DNA of 64,000 nt from Arabidopsis thaliana (lineage: Eukaryota > Streptophyta > Magnoliopsida > Brassicales > Brassicaceae), in NCBI RefSeq assembly GCF_000001735.4, contig NC_003071.7:6317151-6381150 (forward strand), in the 5' to 3' direction. Shown here piece after piece: positions 34,021 to 46,743 of this stretch (position 1 is the first letter of the stretch; every line of letters starts with the position of its first letter). The notes beneath the pieces were generated by a model that saw only the letters and a program-made list of their open reading frames with translations, searched no databases and was not told where the DNA came from. The translations under genes were made by a program, and so were the position numbers.

Positions 34021-36105
34021 GTAACTGGTACAATAAGAATTGAATGTAGAGCAGATTTTGCAAGATCATCTGCTTTACGATTAAAGTCTTTTAACAAAAG
34101 AAAACCTAATTTCATCAAAGGAGAGAGATGAGTAGAGGATGTCGTGGAGAATCCCATGGAGCTCCACCGAAGGAGACTCCCCACTGAGTGCTTTGATCAA
34201 CTGCTGTGAATCTAAAGCAATTGATAGTTTTGTGATGCTAAGATCTAAGGCTTTTTGCATGGCAAGGAAGAAGGCAATTGCTTCCGCCATAAGTGGAGAG
34301 CTGACATTATACTCTGTAGATCTAAACGAGATTTTGGTATGTGATGAGTGGTCAATGAAGAGCCATCCCAGACCTCATCTTGAGAGTCCTCTCGCCATTA
34401 TGTTGCATCCGTGAAGCATCTAGATGTATCCGGTCCAATAACAGAAATTGGATAGATCTACGATACTTAAAGGGAAGTTCTGATCTGGATATGTGTTGCG
34501 CTCCATTCTTTTGCATGAATGATGGCTTTAAAGAGAACATCCTGGCTTGAAAGGTGTTTCTGCTCAAAAGTCTTTTTTGTTATGGTGAGTCTAGATCATC
34601 AACAAAATCCAAAGAAAGAGGGGGCATTGCCCAATTCTTAATGGTAGGAGGCAGGTAAGAAGCTTGGATACTTCGATTCCCAATTTCAGGCTGGTTATAA
34701 GGTCCAGACAAATTGAGGATTTAAACGGGGTTTGCTCCCATATCTGTTTGCCGAAGGAGCAATGGAAGAATGAATGGAGACACGTTTCCTCTTCACCACA
34801 GTGAGGGCACTTAGCTTCAGGGTTAATTCCTCATGATTTCAGATTCGATCCAACGGGTAAGGCATTCTTCATGGCTTTCCAAAGGAGAAATTTGAATTTT
34901 TGTGAGCAATTATTGAGCCAAATTTATTTATTCAAATTAATTGAAACCATTCGCAAATGCATTTCCGTGTTGATTCCCTTGTTGTTCCTTCAACTTTTTT
35001 GCAGTTTGATAGCTTGTTTTAGCGCTTAGTCACTTGTCTTAGTGAGTAACCAGACATACCGATCTTTGGCTTCCAGAGTACCAGGTCAAAGTGCGAGGAT
35101 TTCTGATTCATGTTGAGGAGGCGATGCAGAATATTTGCCCTGTCCCAAGACTTGGAAATTGGGCGTATAAAGTTATCAATAGTCATACTTTGGTTATACT
35201 CTGTTGGTGGACCTATAAGGAATAATGGCGCCGACAAGGAAAGCCAAGGTTGTGACCATACCTTTGTCAAAGTACTTGATTCGATTGATTTACCCAACTG
35301 GGATTTGATCAGGTCTCTACCTATACAAATTCCTCTACATCCATGTGAGGTTGTGGTCGTGACTGAGCAATCAAGGAAAGGGGTTGTTTTGCAAAATTTT
35401 CCTAACATTATTTTTGCAAGGAGGCAAGAAGATTTTGAAAGGATTAGTCGGCTCACTTTTGCAAGTAAGATCATCATTAAACACATTAATATCCTTAAAC
35501 CCCAATCCTCCACATCTCTTTGATTTTGTCATCTTTACCATGCGATCCAACACATTTTTATTTTTTGTCCCACCAGAAACGTGTTAGAACCGACTGAACT
35601 CTTTTACAAAAAGATCCTAGGAGTTTGAAGCATGACATGGTGTAAGATGACATGGTTGCCAACACTGATTTTAGCATGGTAGTCTTTCGCGCCGCAGATA
35701 AGAATTTAGAAGTCCAGCTGAGGGATCTCTGTCTTATACGGTCAATGATTTGGTTGAAAAGATCCTTTTTCTTGTGTCCACACATTTCATGTAATCCAAG
35801 GTATTTTCCCAGTTCTGTAGTCCTTTGTATACCAAAGATTTTTTGAGCATTTGTCTTGGTAAGCTCAGAGGTTTTGGCTTAAAATGTGATGGCTGATTTG
35901 GTTTTATTTATCATTTGTCTAGAAACAGAATCATACTGACGAAGAATACTCATGAGAACTGAGAATGCTTTGGAGTCTGACCTGCAGAAAAACATTGTGT
36001 CATCTGTAAACAACAAATAGTTAATCATGGGGCTGTCATTTCCCACACTAATTCCATAGAATCTTCCTTCCTGCTGCGCTTTGCTAAATAACACTTCCAA
36101 TACTC
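34021..36105 (-). pseudogene. LINE (non-LTR retrotransposon) remnant: RT, zf-RVT and RNase H segments
   Basis: On the minus strand, 36100-35879 encodes the reverse transcriptase core: KAQQEGRFYGISV, LLFTDDTMFFC (the catalytic FADD box reads FTDD), then QYDSVSRQMINKTKS. 35785-35558 gives the thumb region (SWTSKFLSAARKTTMLKSVL..MSCFKL). 35513-35019 holds the degraded zf-RVT region. 34567-34081 holds the RNase H-like domain (AEAIAFFLAMQKAL, LDSQQLIKALSGESPS). Frames change repeatedly and the 5' part (endonuclease, N-terminal RT) is missing, as expected of a 5'-truncated copy. No poly(A) or duplication was found at the 3' side. Confidence 0.75.
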
Positions 36106-36109
36106 CATC

Positions 36110-36470
36110 ATAAAAATCAACTTTCTCTCTAGAATAAATGAGAAGTCTTACATTTTCGTTTTCTTTACACTTAGATTCCTACAATTCATCCCTCTTCCAT
36201 GAGATATTTTACTTAAAATCTTTGTACCAAACAACATATTCGGTTTTGGACCAGTAAGGCTAATACCTAAAACGTTAATCCCCTGTTTTTTTAATAGAAA
36301 TTTGCGTCTATGTCTGTTAGGTTAACACATAACCATTTTTGTTTTTCAAAAAATTGTTTTGATCATATTACTATGCATATCATCGTCTCAAAAATTGTTG
36401 GCAACAAAAGACAGTCAGAGTAGTATCGTGCTCAGGTTTATTAGGACTTAGAGGGAGGTCAAAATTGGTG
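36110..36470. other. Spacer, no gene seen
   Basis: AT-rich DNA between the LINE remnant and the tandem repeat. No ORF with a recognisable domain. Confidence 0.4.
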
Positions 36471-36671
36471 GCCTTTCCAATATATATTTTTTGTATACAA
36501 AATAAATACATGTAAAAATAATTTTGGAACGATAGAAGCCTTTCCAATATATATTTTTTGTATACAAAATAAATGCATGTAAAAATAATTTTGGAACGAT
36601 AGAAGCCTTTCCAATATATATTTTTTGTATACAAAATAAATGCATGTTAAAATAATTTTGGAACGTCGAAA
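36471..36671 (+). repeat. Three tandem copies of a 67-bp unit
   Basis: Units start with GCCTTTCCAATATATA at 36471, 36538 and 36605 and differ by only one or two bases each (for example AAATACATG versus AAATGCATG). The minus-strand ORFs (36380-36735) are artefacts that read through the repeat. Confidence 0.9.
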
Positions 36672-36949
36672 CTATTATAAACAAAACAATAATCGTTGAC
36701 ATTCTCATCCTTTTCTTTGTTAACATTTTCATCATTTATTCTCACAGAATCAGTAAAATTTTCAGATTTTTTAAGAAACATAAACATAGAACTTGATTGT
36801 GATTTCACAAACACATCATTTTTTGTCTTTTCTACGTCTTGAGCATAAAACGTGAGTTAACAAAGATTTAGAAACAATGAAGCAGGTTACAATTTGAAAA
36901 TGAACAAATTGAATATAAACAAAAGAAACAAAAATAACCAAGTTAGTCA

Positions 36950-37110
36950 TCTACTACTAATAAAAGAAGCTCATTGAGGCTTCTCAGACTAGCCACATCA
37001 GCTTTCTAATCTTCTCCACTAAGCTGCCACATCAGCCTAATTTTGCTCGAAATGTTTCTAAACCCAGCCACATCAGCCTAATTTATTACTAATAATTAAG
37101 GCTTTGGGCC
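36950..37110 (+). mobile_element. Helitron 5' terminus
   Basis: After a host A, the sequence TCTACTACTAATAAAAGAAG begins at 36950. It is followed by GAGGCTTCTCAGACTAGCC and three spaced GCCACATCAGC words, the standard beginning of Arabidopsis ATREP-type Helitrons. I found no hairpin plus CTAGT end downstream, so the element is truncated or its 3' end has been replaced by the retrotransposon that follows. Confidence 0.55.
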
Positions 37111-37499
37111 TCTTAATAATGTAATCAACGTTTTGGTTTCCCTATTAGATAATATACATCTGATACCTCTCTCAAAGGTTTTACGTTCCAATTCATCTCC
37201 CCAAATCGACTCTCTAATAGTCGCCTCTCCTTCAAAAATACGATCACCTTCCCGTTCATCGTTCACTTCATCCATGGCCTATGCGATAGCATCTCCTTGG
37301 AACGGTCTTTGGGTTTGAGCAAGGAAAAGGATACAGAGAAATTCCACTCCGTCCTAATATTTCTAAACTCTGCATTTAATAAGACTCACAAAGGTAAGAC
37401 AAATTGTTCTTTACGTCTTATTATTAAATCCAGATCTATAGATACCATGACTCATGTGATTTCTGTATAAGAAGGCCTTTTCTAACTTCTTCACTTAAG

Positions 37500-37800
37500 G
37501 TATATGTCTTCTTTTTGCCCCTCTAAATATTTCTGTGGTTCATGAGAAGTTGGCACGTGTGAGAACTGAAGTGAGAGATTGGAGTCACGTGTGAAGAAGC
37601 TTATAAATAGTAAGAGAGAGTAGAGAGAAAAGCATCCTGCGTGATCATTGATGTGTAAAGAGGATTAGAGCTTTATGTGCTCTGTTCTTGGGAGATAAGA
37701 TTGGAGAACTGTAACTCCAAGCTTATCGATTTAGGGTTTGTATCATTGTAATTGGATTCAAAGATAAGAAATACCAAGGATTACACTTTCATTCTTATCA
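37500..37800 (+). repeat. Probable LTR 3' part with promoter
   Basis: A TATA box TTATAAATAG at 37601-37610 is followed by a transcribed-looking leader. It ends in ...TCTTATCA at 37800 and then AATGGTGCGTTAGTG, in the position of a primer-binding site. The gag-like ORF starts 69 bp further on. The second LTR is not in the window, so the left limit is uncertain. Confidence 0.4.
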
Positions 37801-37868
37801 AATGGTGCGTTAGTGTGCTCGGATCGAATCGAACGCAAGAAGATTAGGGTTTCAAAAGTTGGGGATTT

Positions 37869-39829
37869 TTGTCAATCGCAATGTGTCTTGAGGGATTTCC
37901 CACCTTCATTGGTGTGACTCATGAATTGCGATCATGGATTTCATGGCTGGAGGATTTCTTTGTTTGGGAGAATTTCACGGACGACGAAGATGATTCTTTT
38001 TTGATCTTGGGAACATTTGAGGGATTGTTTGATGCTGAGATTTGGCGATAGAAAAGATCCGGAACTAATCAGATTGCTTGCCGAACAAGATCAATTTTTA
38101 AGGGAAAGGAGAGACGAGGCAAAGATCCGGAGGATGAAGACAACAACGATTAACCCACAAGAAGCAACTCCTTCAATGGCCACGACTCAAGAAACGATTC
38201 CAGTGGAGAAATTGCATAATTCTCTGGAGGTCACTGACGAATCTTCGAATCAAGTTGATAATGAAGTCTCAGGTGAGAACGGAACGAAGGATGATGCGAC
38301 ATTGCTAAGTCCACAGCTACTTGTTTCTGATTCTGAAAATTTGAGGAACAACGAACTTATGGCAATAACTTCAGTGGTGGAGAACTTAGAAACTGTGGTG
38401 ATGAAGGCAAAGATTCAGGAGAGCAGTAAAATGGATGTGGTTAACAGTTATGTTGTGAGGATTCAACAAGTGACAAGTATCACCTCAAACATGTCCGCAC
38501 ACCAGGTGTTCGATCAAATGTATCACCTTAAAGAACGGCTGGAAACGAAGAAGAAGCTTAAAGGGTTGAAATCGTGGATGTTCAAATACAATTTTGAGAA
38601 GAGAATACTTGAGAAACGACACAATCGTGGCTGGTTACATACTTGGAGCAGAAGAGTAACTTGTAGGAAAATCAAGAGTGCAAAACTAGAGGTTACTTCA
38701 GAACTAAAGGAAGCTAATTCATTGTGGGACAATCGAGAAGTTTTTGGTTTTGTGCAAGAGGAAATGCAGACTGCTTGTAAGCTTAGGAGAATCTACTGTA
38801 AGAGTGGTTACCATACACCAAATTTTTCAAGCTCCACTTGAGATGGCAATTCCTCCTACGAAGGGACATAAACAGGTACTAGAACAATTATGTGACACAC
38901 TTGGAGAGGTAGATAGGGTAGCGTTGCAATCTGATATTGGCGCTAATGTCTCTAAATCAAAAAAACATTGTGAGTCAGTCACATGGATTCAAGACCATAG
39001 AGTGGAAGAAATTAATAAGCAAGTTGTTGCTTACGGAGAAGCTGTCATGATATCTCTAAATGAGACGGATGTATTGCAGTCTTCTTGGGAACACCAAATG
39101 TTTTCTCACAGACCTACAAGACTACTAAGTAGAAGGAAACAGAGGAAGTGCTTTAAGTCTTGGAGATTTAAATTCAAACAGGTGAAAGAAGGAAATAAGC
39201 AACAACACAATCTCTTCCGACAAATGGGTACTATAACGATCTTGTGGTGGTGGCTTCAAAATGGAAGCAAGGTGCAGTGGCATATCTTGATTGTCAAGAG
39301 GGTGAGTGAGATTTTTGGGGAGTTAAAAAGGGTTCAGGCCAGCAATGCAATCATCTATGTTCTGTCCTATGGCAATCATCATTATAAGTTGTCATGGCAT
39401 TTCAAGCTCATCTATTGGCAGTTTCTGTATTCTTTTAAGACTGAATTATATGAAGAGGCTGTCACAGGAACTGAACACTTCCAACATCATGAGCAAGACA
39501 AGTTTTTAACGACTTGGTTGCTCAAGTTTGATAAGTCATGCGTTCAAGGGGAACTGATTGCTTATGAAGGGGAGATTGTCGGATTTTACACAACAATTGG
39601 GGACAGAGACATCTATTTTTCTGTGTGGCATTGTTGGAGAAAGAAGAAACTGCATATCATTAACCTACAACAATTGGCCACAGTTTTGCACAGCTATGAG
39701 AAACCAAAACTAGGAGACTTCAGTCAATCTTATCTACTAGTTATTAATAAAAACAAATTATTTTTGAAAATGAAAGAGAATCGAACTTGGCTTATTCACA
39801 AAAATACATCGACCTTAAAACCATTTTGA
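37869..39829 (+). pseudogene. Gypsy gag-like retrotransposon ORF without pol, frameshifted
   Basis: The first part (37869-38000) reads ELRSWISWLEDFFVWENF, like the start of a Ty3/gypsy Gag capsid domain. After a frameshift near 38000 it continues WEHLRDCLMLRFGDRKDPEL, then AEQDQFLRERRDEAKIRR (38017-38841), the rest of the Gag core. A further frame change near 38830 leads into 38860-39829. That part encodes a long, tryptophan-rich, lysine-rich tail (KSWRFKFKQVKEG, WHCWRKKKL) with no protease, RT or integrase motif. The gag part would form virus-like particles in an active element. The tail could be a spacer domain of a gag-only element or a decayed polyprotein. Confidence 0.5.
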
Positions 39830-39834
39830 TACAC

Positions 39835-41713
39835 CATATTTTCTGAATTAGTGGGTCTAAAACTTTTATATACTTTGGGAGCTTGAAATAAATGCATATT
39901 TCCTTACTTATACCACAAAATTTTAAAATATTTATAATATTTATTATAAACGATAACCAATAACATTATATTTATTAAAAAAAAAAAGAAAAATCATAAC
40001 AGAATAATATAGAATTTGGCAATCTAACATTAATCATTTCAATAGATAAGTTCTTTAAATTTTAGGAGAAATGCCACTCATGTAATCGATCCATGGGAAG
40101 CACATGACTTTCTTTGGTCAAAAGGTCTACTAACAAGTAACAACAGTGAATCAGGAGGAATTTCCTTTTGGCTTTTGGTATTGAACCGAACCAGCTTTCG
40201 GAAAATGTTGACTAAACTTAATTAGAGAAGACGTGAAAGATGTCATTTCACTGAATGAAATAGTTAAAGAGAACAAAATTCAAAAGAAGTAAAGAGAAAG
40301 AGACTCTCATAGTCTCATGTGTCAGTTTTTGCGTGCCTACTCTGAGAAAAAGTTATGATTATATCTTCACCAAATACTTTCTAAAACAAATTTTAATAAG
40401 AAACAAGTGAAGTTTGGTGTGTAACGTACGAAACTTCAACGTTGTGAATTTGTTTATGTTCTGTTTTAATCTGTTATGTCAAAGTCTCGAAGATTCAGAA
40501 ACAGCCTACATTTTTTTTTTGGAATTTTAAAATTGTGATAGCTTTGAGATTTGGGTTTCTCTGGTTTTTCTTTACACGGAGAGCTATTTTAGGGTACTGT
40601 CCTTTCGTTTTGCTGTTTCACAAAGTTGCTTCTAAACACATTTGATTTTGAAATCTTATTTACTTGATTTAAATTTTGAGATGAATTTAACCTGGTGTAG
40701 GTACCGCCTTTGGGAAATATCAGATATAGAGATTTTTGTGGGTTTTGTTAGTCATTGTTCTAGGGTTTCTTGCCCAAAGCATTAAACTTTAGTTTCTGTA
40801 ATGAATTTTTCTTGTAAATTTTCTCAGATTTAGAAGGGTCAACTTCAAAATTGATCATAGCACCTGCAATTTGCAGTCTTGCTTAATTATTCTTTAATTG
40901 CCAAGATAACAAATAAAAATTAAAGGTTAAAAAAAACAAAGAAAGATGCTTCTTGTCTACCGTTGTGGTGGTTATCTTCTACTGATACCAAGATGCTGTT
41001 TTATTTTTAATTTTGCAGGTTCCCAAACTTCTACGGTTCAATAAACTAATACCACAAACATGTGCTTCATAGTTGGAACTTGAAGACTTGAACAAACACA
41101 ACATAGTCACAATACATGTTAATCCATTTTTTTAATCTCATCTTAAGCTGCATTACATTAATTATACTTATTAGAATACACTTACAACAAGTGTGATTAA
41201 GTGTGGTGGATCTTGATTCGATTTTGTGCTCTTGAAGACATTTTTCGCTACGGTATTGTCCCCTTCGAATGCTGTGTATCGCCGTGGTTCACGGCATTTT
41301 GTTAGTCTATAAGGAAGCATTTTGCTTCTCTGATTGGCTTTTCCATTGAAAAGAGAACCTTTTATGATTTGATTATTCTACAAGTTAACAATTTAATAAA
41401 GAGGAAAGAAAAGTTGCTAATCTAATTGGTTTTAGAGTCAGTTTTCTCTGTATTTGAGGGTTTTGTTTTCTTTCTTTTGGTTCTTCTCTGTGTTTGTGCT
41501 TTTAGATCTCCAAGGGAGGAAGTTAAGTTAGTTGTATCAATTTGGTCCCCACCCTCAGTTCTTGGAACCTCTTCACTTTCTTTCTATTTAAGGGAATGGT
41601 TTTTGGTTATATGGTTAGACTAATTTGGAAGAAGTTGAGAGTTGTGATCCTTTGAGGCTTTTTTTCTTGGTCTTGCAAGTCATTGATCTAAGAGTTATCC
41701 TAGGGGGAAGAAG
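39835..41713 (+). other. Upstream region and 5' leader of NPY2
   Basis: AT-rich spacer to ~40250. After that come pyrimidine-rich, leader-like sequence and candidate 5'-UTR introns (for example TTTTGCAG near 41019 and a second region before 41700). No protein-coding gene is visible. The short ORF at 41426-41623 lies within the leader. Confidence 0.4.
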
Positions 41714-44150
41714 ATGAAGTTCATGAAAATTGGTTCGAAGCTAGATTCGTTTAAAACTGATGGGAACAATGTCAGGTAATAGCTGATCTTGATCATGTTT
41801 TTTCTTGTTCTGTTTTGTTGCATCTGTTGGTTTAATGCTTTTGTTTTCTGAGGTTCCTCTCTTCTTTTGAGAGATCTATGAAATTGAATCTTGATGCGAG
41901 AGACTATGATCTATGTTTCATTATGATTTCCTTTTACCTTCAAAGCTTGTCTTGAGTATACAAGTGCTTGCACTTTTGTGCCTAGAAACAGAATATTCTT
42001 ATTGATGTTGTTTTTATCTCATGCAGGTATGTAGAAAATGAACTGGCTAGTGACATTAGTGTCGATGTTGAGGGATCAAGATTTTGTCTGCATAAGGTAT
42101 GTACAATTTGTCTCCAAGTTCTTATGCACATCTGTTTACTTGGGATTCGATCACTCGTGGTGCATCTGGCAATCGTAGTGTCTAGTTACGCGGATATAAG
42201 ACTTTGCTTGGTCATACATCAGTTTTGCAAGCATCAAATTTAGATGTCTGAGTTTTGCTTGAGACATGATGATTCTTTGTTTTATCCTCTGCAGTTTCCT
42301 CTTCTTTCCAAGTGTGCATGCCTGCAAAAGTTGCTCTCAAGCACGGACAAGAATAATATCGATGATATCGATATCTCTGGTATTCCCGGTGGTCCAACTG
42401 CATTCGAGACATGTGCCAAATTCTGTTACGGTATGACAGTAACACTAAGTGCCTACAACGTTGTGGCTACCAGATGTGCAGCTGAGTATCTAGGAATGCA
42501 TGAGACTGTCGAAAAAGGTAATCTCATCTACAAGATTGATGTGTTCCTAAGCTCAAGTCTCTTCCGTAGCTGGAAAGACTCCATCATTGTTCTTCAGACC
42601 ACCAAACCGTTCTTACCGCTCTCTGAGGATCTCAAACTTGTTAGCCTTTGCATTGATGCTATAGCAACTAAGGCCTGTGTTGATGTTTCTCACGTCGAGT
42701 GGTCATATACTTACAACAAAAAGAAACTAGCTGAAGAAAACAACGGGGCGGATTCAATCAAGGCTCGAGATGTTCCACATGATTGGTGGGTGGAGGATTT
42801 GTGCGAACTAGAGATTGATTATTACAAAAGGGTTATAATGAACATCAAAACCAAATGTATACTTGGTGGAGAGGTCATTGGAGAAGCTTTGAAAGCTTAT
42901 GGCTATAGAAGATTATCAGGTTTTAACAAGGGAGTGATGGAGCAAGGAGATTTGGTGAAGCATAAGACAATCATTGAGACACTTGTTTGGTTACTACCAG
43001 CTGAGAAAAACAGCGTCTCGTGTGGTTTCTTGCTTAAACTGTTAAAAGCAGTGACTATGGTGAACTCTGGAGAGGTGGTTAAGGAACAACTTGTAAGAAG
43101 AATAGGACAGCAACTGGAGGAAGCTTCTATGGCTGAACTCTTGATAAAATCGCATCAAGGAAGCGAAACATTGTACGATGTGGACTTAGTGCAGAAGATA
43201 GTTATGGAGTTCATGAGAAGAGATAAAAACAGTGAGATAGAGGTTCAAGATGATGAAGATGGGTTCGAAGTTCAAGAGGTAAGGAAATTACCAGGGATTT
43301 TGTCTGAAGCTTCAAAGCTGATGGTGGCAAAAGTTATAGATAGTTACCTTACTGAAATTGCAAAAGATCCAAATCTTCCTGCATCTAAGTTCATTGATGT
43401 TGCTGAGAGTGTTACTAGCATCCCCAGACCAGCACATGATGCACTCTACCGCGCTATTGACATGTTTTTGAAGGTACTAAACATAACCGAAAACTCTGTT
43501 TTTCGCGTGTTCTTTGTAGTCGAGTTTTGTTTCTTGATAATGGATTATAAACACAGGAACATCCAGGAATCACAAAGGGAGAAAAGAAAAGAATGTGCAA
43601 ACTTATGGATTGTCGAAAACTCTCGGTAGAAGCGTGTATGCATGCTGTGCAAAACGACAGGCTTCCGTTAAGAGTAGTGGTCCAAGTACTCTTCTTTGAG
43701 CAAGTTAGAGCAGCTGCTTCATCTGGAAGCAGCACACCTGACTTGCCTAGAGGTATGGGAAGGGAGCTACGCAGCTGCGGTACCTATGGGAGCTCAAGAT
43801 CAGTGCCAACAGTTATGGAAGACGAATGGGAAGCGGTTGCAACGGAAGAGGAGATGAGAGCATTGAAGAGCGAGATAGCGGCGCTGAAGCTGCAGGAAGA
43901 AAGTGGGAGGAAGAGCATGGACAGAGCAGGAGTCACGGCGATAAGCAAAATAAGAAGCTTGATAATGTCAAAGAAGATATTTGGGAAGAAGGTACAGTTG
44001 CAGAGTAAAGGAGGAGGAGAGAAGAACAATGGAGGAGGAGGCGGTGGGTCGGATTCATCGGAAAGTCTTGGATCTATGAATGCGGCTGAAGAAACAGCGA
44101 AAACCGCTACGCCTTCGAGAAACTTGACTAGGAGGGTATCTGTTTCTTGA
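41714..44150 (+). CDS. NPY2: NPH3/BTB family protein NPY2 (MEL3), polar auxin transport
   Basis: Exons 41714-41775, 42027-42096, 42295-43473 and 43557-44150 join in phase to 634 aa. The N-terminal BTB/POZ domain ([23 protein letters not shown] to about residue 110) is followed by the NPH3 domain ([19 protein letters not shown] through [17 protein letters not shown], which contains the conserved Tyr). It continues with a [21 protein letters not shown] block and a coiled-coil/charged tail ending in a glycine run and [13 protein letters not shown] proteins act at the plasma membrane with PID-type AGC kinases and PIN carriers in organ formation and gravitropism, and may serve as CUL3 adaptors. 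The length and position fit A. thaliana NPY2 (At2g14820). No lesion. The 3' UTR follows to ~44340. Confidence 0.92.
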
Positions 44151-44339
44151 TGAACAATTTTCCTTTTTTTCCCAAACATGTTTTAAGTTAAAGGTTTTAC
44201 TTAGGTTATTTTTCAACTTTACGTCAGGTTATATGAATCAACTGTAATTTCTTTGACTTTGTTCTTTTGGTCTGTTTGATGATACACAGAACTTTATTAC
44301 AAGATATATTTAGTTATAGAGGAAAAATGAGCAAATGTA

Positions 44340-45373
44340 TCATTATCCTTCTTGGAAAAATGTAGTATTTCAACCTCAACATTTCGCATGGTACTTTTTT
44401 ACCTAGAGAAAGTGCTTTTCGATTTCAATTGATCAAAAATTCAAAGTTACTATTCAGACTCTATGTTTTGAGTCGAAACCAACATTAACTTCAACAATGT
44501 TAGTCAAATGGTAAAAATCGATGACTCAAACGACACGGTGGCGAGGTTATCGACGAGGTGAGAATCTTTTTAAACAAAACTACGTCGTTTATTGATTCTT
44601 AGTGTATCACAACTTCAATCTGCCAATTTTAGAACAAATTAGAAGATCAATTTCTATCTCATCTGATCTTTTTTCGAAAATTCATTGTAACATTATGCTA
44701 AAGTTGAATCACATATCATAATTGAGAATCATTGAGGCTGAAGATTATTGGCCCGCCTTCAATTAGTAGAATTTGATTCATGCCCTAAATTTTTGCTAGG
44801 GAATTTTTGAATCTTATCATGCTCTTCGATCGTTTTTCTCTAATTTCTTCGATTCGTCTTATTCTTCGTATTAATAATGTCCGTGTCGATAGCTTTGCAA
44901 AAAGAGTTCGAGCAAAAATAAGCATTTACATATTTAAGCTTTTAGGTTCCGGAGTAGCTGTCTCATGTTCGAACAAACTTAATAAAATATAGAGTCTTTG
45001 ATCTAAAAAAATGCAATGTTCAAAACGATGGTTTGGAAGACGGATATGTTTTTGTTGATATTCAAAAAGGAGTTTTATATCGAATAGGGATAATTTCTTT
45101 ACAAGTTTCACTTTTCAAAAAAAAAAACTTGAAATTTAGTTGGTTCCAAAAATTTTTATTTTGAAAATATGAATTTGTTAGGAATTTTTTCAAAAAAAAT
45201 GAATTCTTATATAGTAGTCTTAATTTAATAAACTTTTACCAATTTCGTAAAATCTCCACTACTTGTATAAAAATAATAATAGGTTAGTCAAAAAGTCAAA
45301 ACGCAACCAGAGATCATTCGGTTTCTAACTAAACGCTGCGTTTAGGAGTTTTCTCGGCGACGCTTCAATATCC
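44340..45373. other. Intergenic between NPY2 and the ZnF-UBP gene
   Basis: Non-coding, AT-rich. The ~100 bp before 45374 are more balanced and probably the promoter and 5' UTR of the next gene. No repeats of note. Confidence 0.4.
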
Positions 45374-46743
45374 ATGGCGGAAAAAGCACCGTCCTCCTCC
45401 TCCTCCTCTTCTCCGCCGGTAAATTCATAACCGTACTCTCTTTACCGATATCGTCTCCCGTCTCTGTCACTATTTTCTAAACCAAATCTCTGCCTCAGAA
45501 AGAAGTTGCAGATGAAACACAAGACTGGATACTCGGAGCCGGGTCGGGTTGGGTCGAAGCTCGTAAAACTTGCGATCACTTGAACACTTTATCTCCCGAT
45601 TTACTTCACTTACCAACTCCTGATACTCCTTGTTCTAGGTAATTGAGACTCTTGATTCGATGGTTTGGTTTGCAAGAATCACGTCTAGTAATTTTGATTT
45701 CTAGGTCTCAATTCGAGTTTCTTTAAGATCTCATGTTATTGGACTCTTGTAGCTTTGTGATTTTTGTTTAGTGATTATGAATTTTAAAGAACCAATCTCA
45801 AGTATTGGCACCAGAGCTTTGTTGATTTTGATATCATTGTTTTAGAATGATGCATTTGAATTGTAGCCTGAACAAGTATAGTGTGATACAGTGATATTGA
45901 ATTGCATATTACATGGAATCAAATCTATGAGCACTGAGTTAGGGTCATTGCACACAACTAAAATAAAGTTGTGTCTCTGTGTCTCTGCAGTTCTAGGCTG
46001 AAAATGTATGACCCTTTGTGATTTTTGTTGAATTTTAAGATACTTTGTGCCATTGAGAGTATCTTGATTTTGAAATCATTATTGTATTGACTCAGTTATT
46101 AACTGTTGAGACATAACTTAACTTTGAATCAGTTCCTCTTTTGTGAGTTTGTCTCTCTGAAGTCAAGGCTAAAATCTGTGGATTGACTCTTCCGTTTTGT
46201 GATTTTTGTTGAAGTTGAACATATGAATAGATATGGGCTTGTTTAATACATATGCTGAAAGGAGGGTTTAGTGATTCTGAATTCTAAGGAAACAATCTCA
46301 TGCACCATGCCACTGGCTATTGTGATTGTTTTGTTGACAGTGTATTGATTTAGAGATCATTGTTGTGTTAATGGAATTATCTTTCTTTCTAATGTGTATA
46401 ATAAGGTGCCAAAACCCGGTAGAGAACTGGTTATGCCTTTGTTGTAAAGAGGTTCTATGCAGCCGTTTCGTGAATAGGCATATGCTGATGCATCATCAAC
46501 AAACCGGTCACTGCCTTGCACTAAGCTATAGGTACATACATATTTCCCATTAGATATGCTCAGCTCTTTCTTTCTTATTAGTTAATGGTGACTGAGGTTG
46601 ATATATGTAACAGTGACTTGTCGGTATGGTGCTTCTGCTGTGAAGCGTATCTTGATGCTCAGATCATTTTGCAGCTGAGACCAATTCACCAAGCTGCTTA
46701 CATTCTTAAATTTGGCGAGGCTCCTCCTTTACCCCAACTTTGA
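45374..46743 (+). CDS. Small ZnF-UBP (BUZ) ubiquitin-binding protein
   Basis: Exons 45374-45418, 45499-45638, 46406-46531 and 46614-46743 give 146 aa, with all borders GT-AG and phases matched. After a Ser-rich start (MAEKAPSSSS) comes a single UBP-type zinc finger: CDHL, then CSRCQNPVENWLCLCC, VLCSRFVNRHMLMHH, TGHCLALS, DLSVWCFCCEAYLD. The Cys/His ligands and the W-C-F-C-C-x-A-Y motif that reads the free Gly-Gly tail of ubiquitin are present, as in HDAC6 and USP5. There is no protease or deacetylase domain, so it is a stand-alone reader of unanchored ubiquitin, presumably cytosolic. The first long intron (45639-46405) has no other gene in it. Confidence 0.85.

Noticed and set aside
36380-36735. 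Minus-strand ORFs with repeated YTKNIYWKGFYRSK
   Set aside because: They are produced by the 3 x 67 bp tandem repeat, not by a gene.
43784-44179. 131-codon ORF antisense to NPY2 exon 4
   Set aside because: A shadow of the glycine- and glutamate-rich C-terminal coding region (read as Pro/Ser-rich on the other strand).
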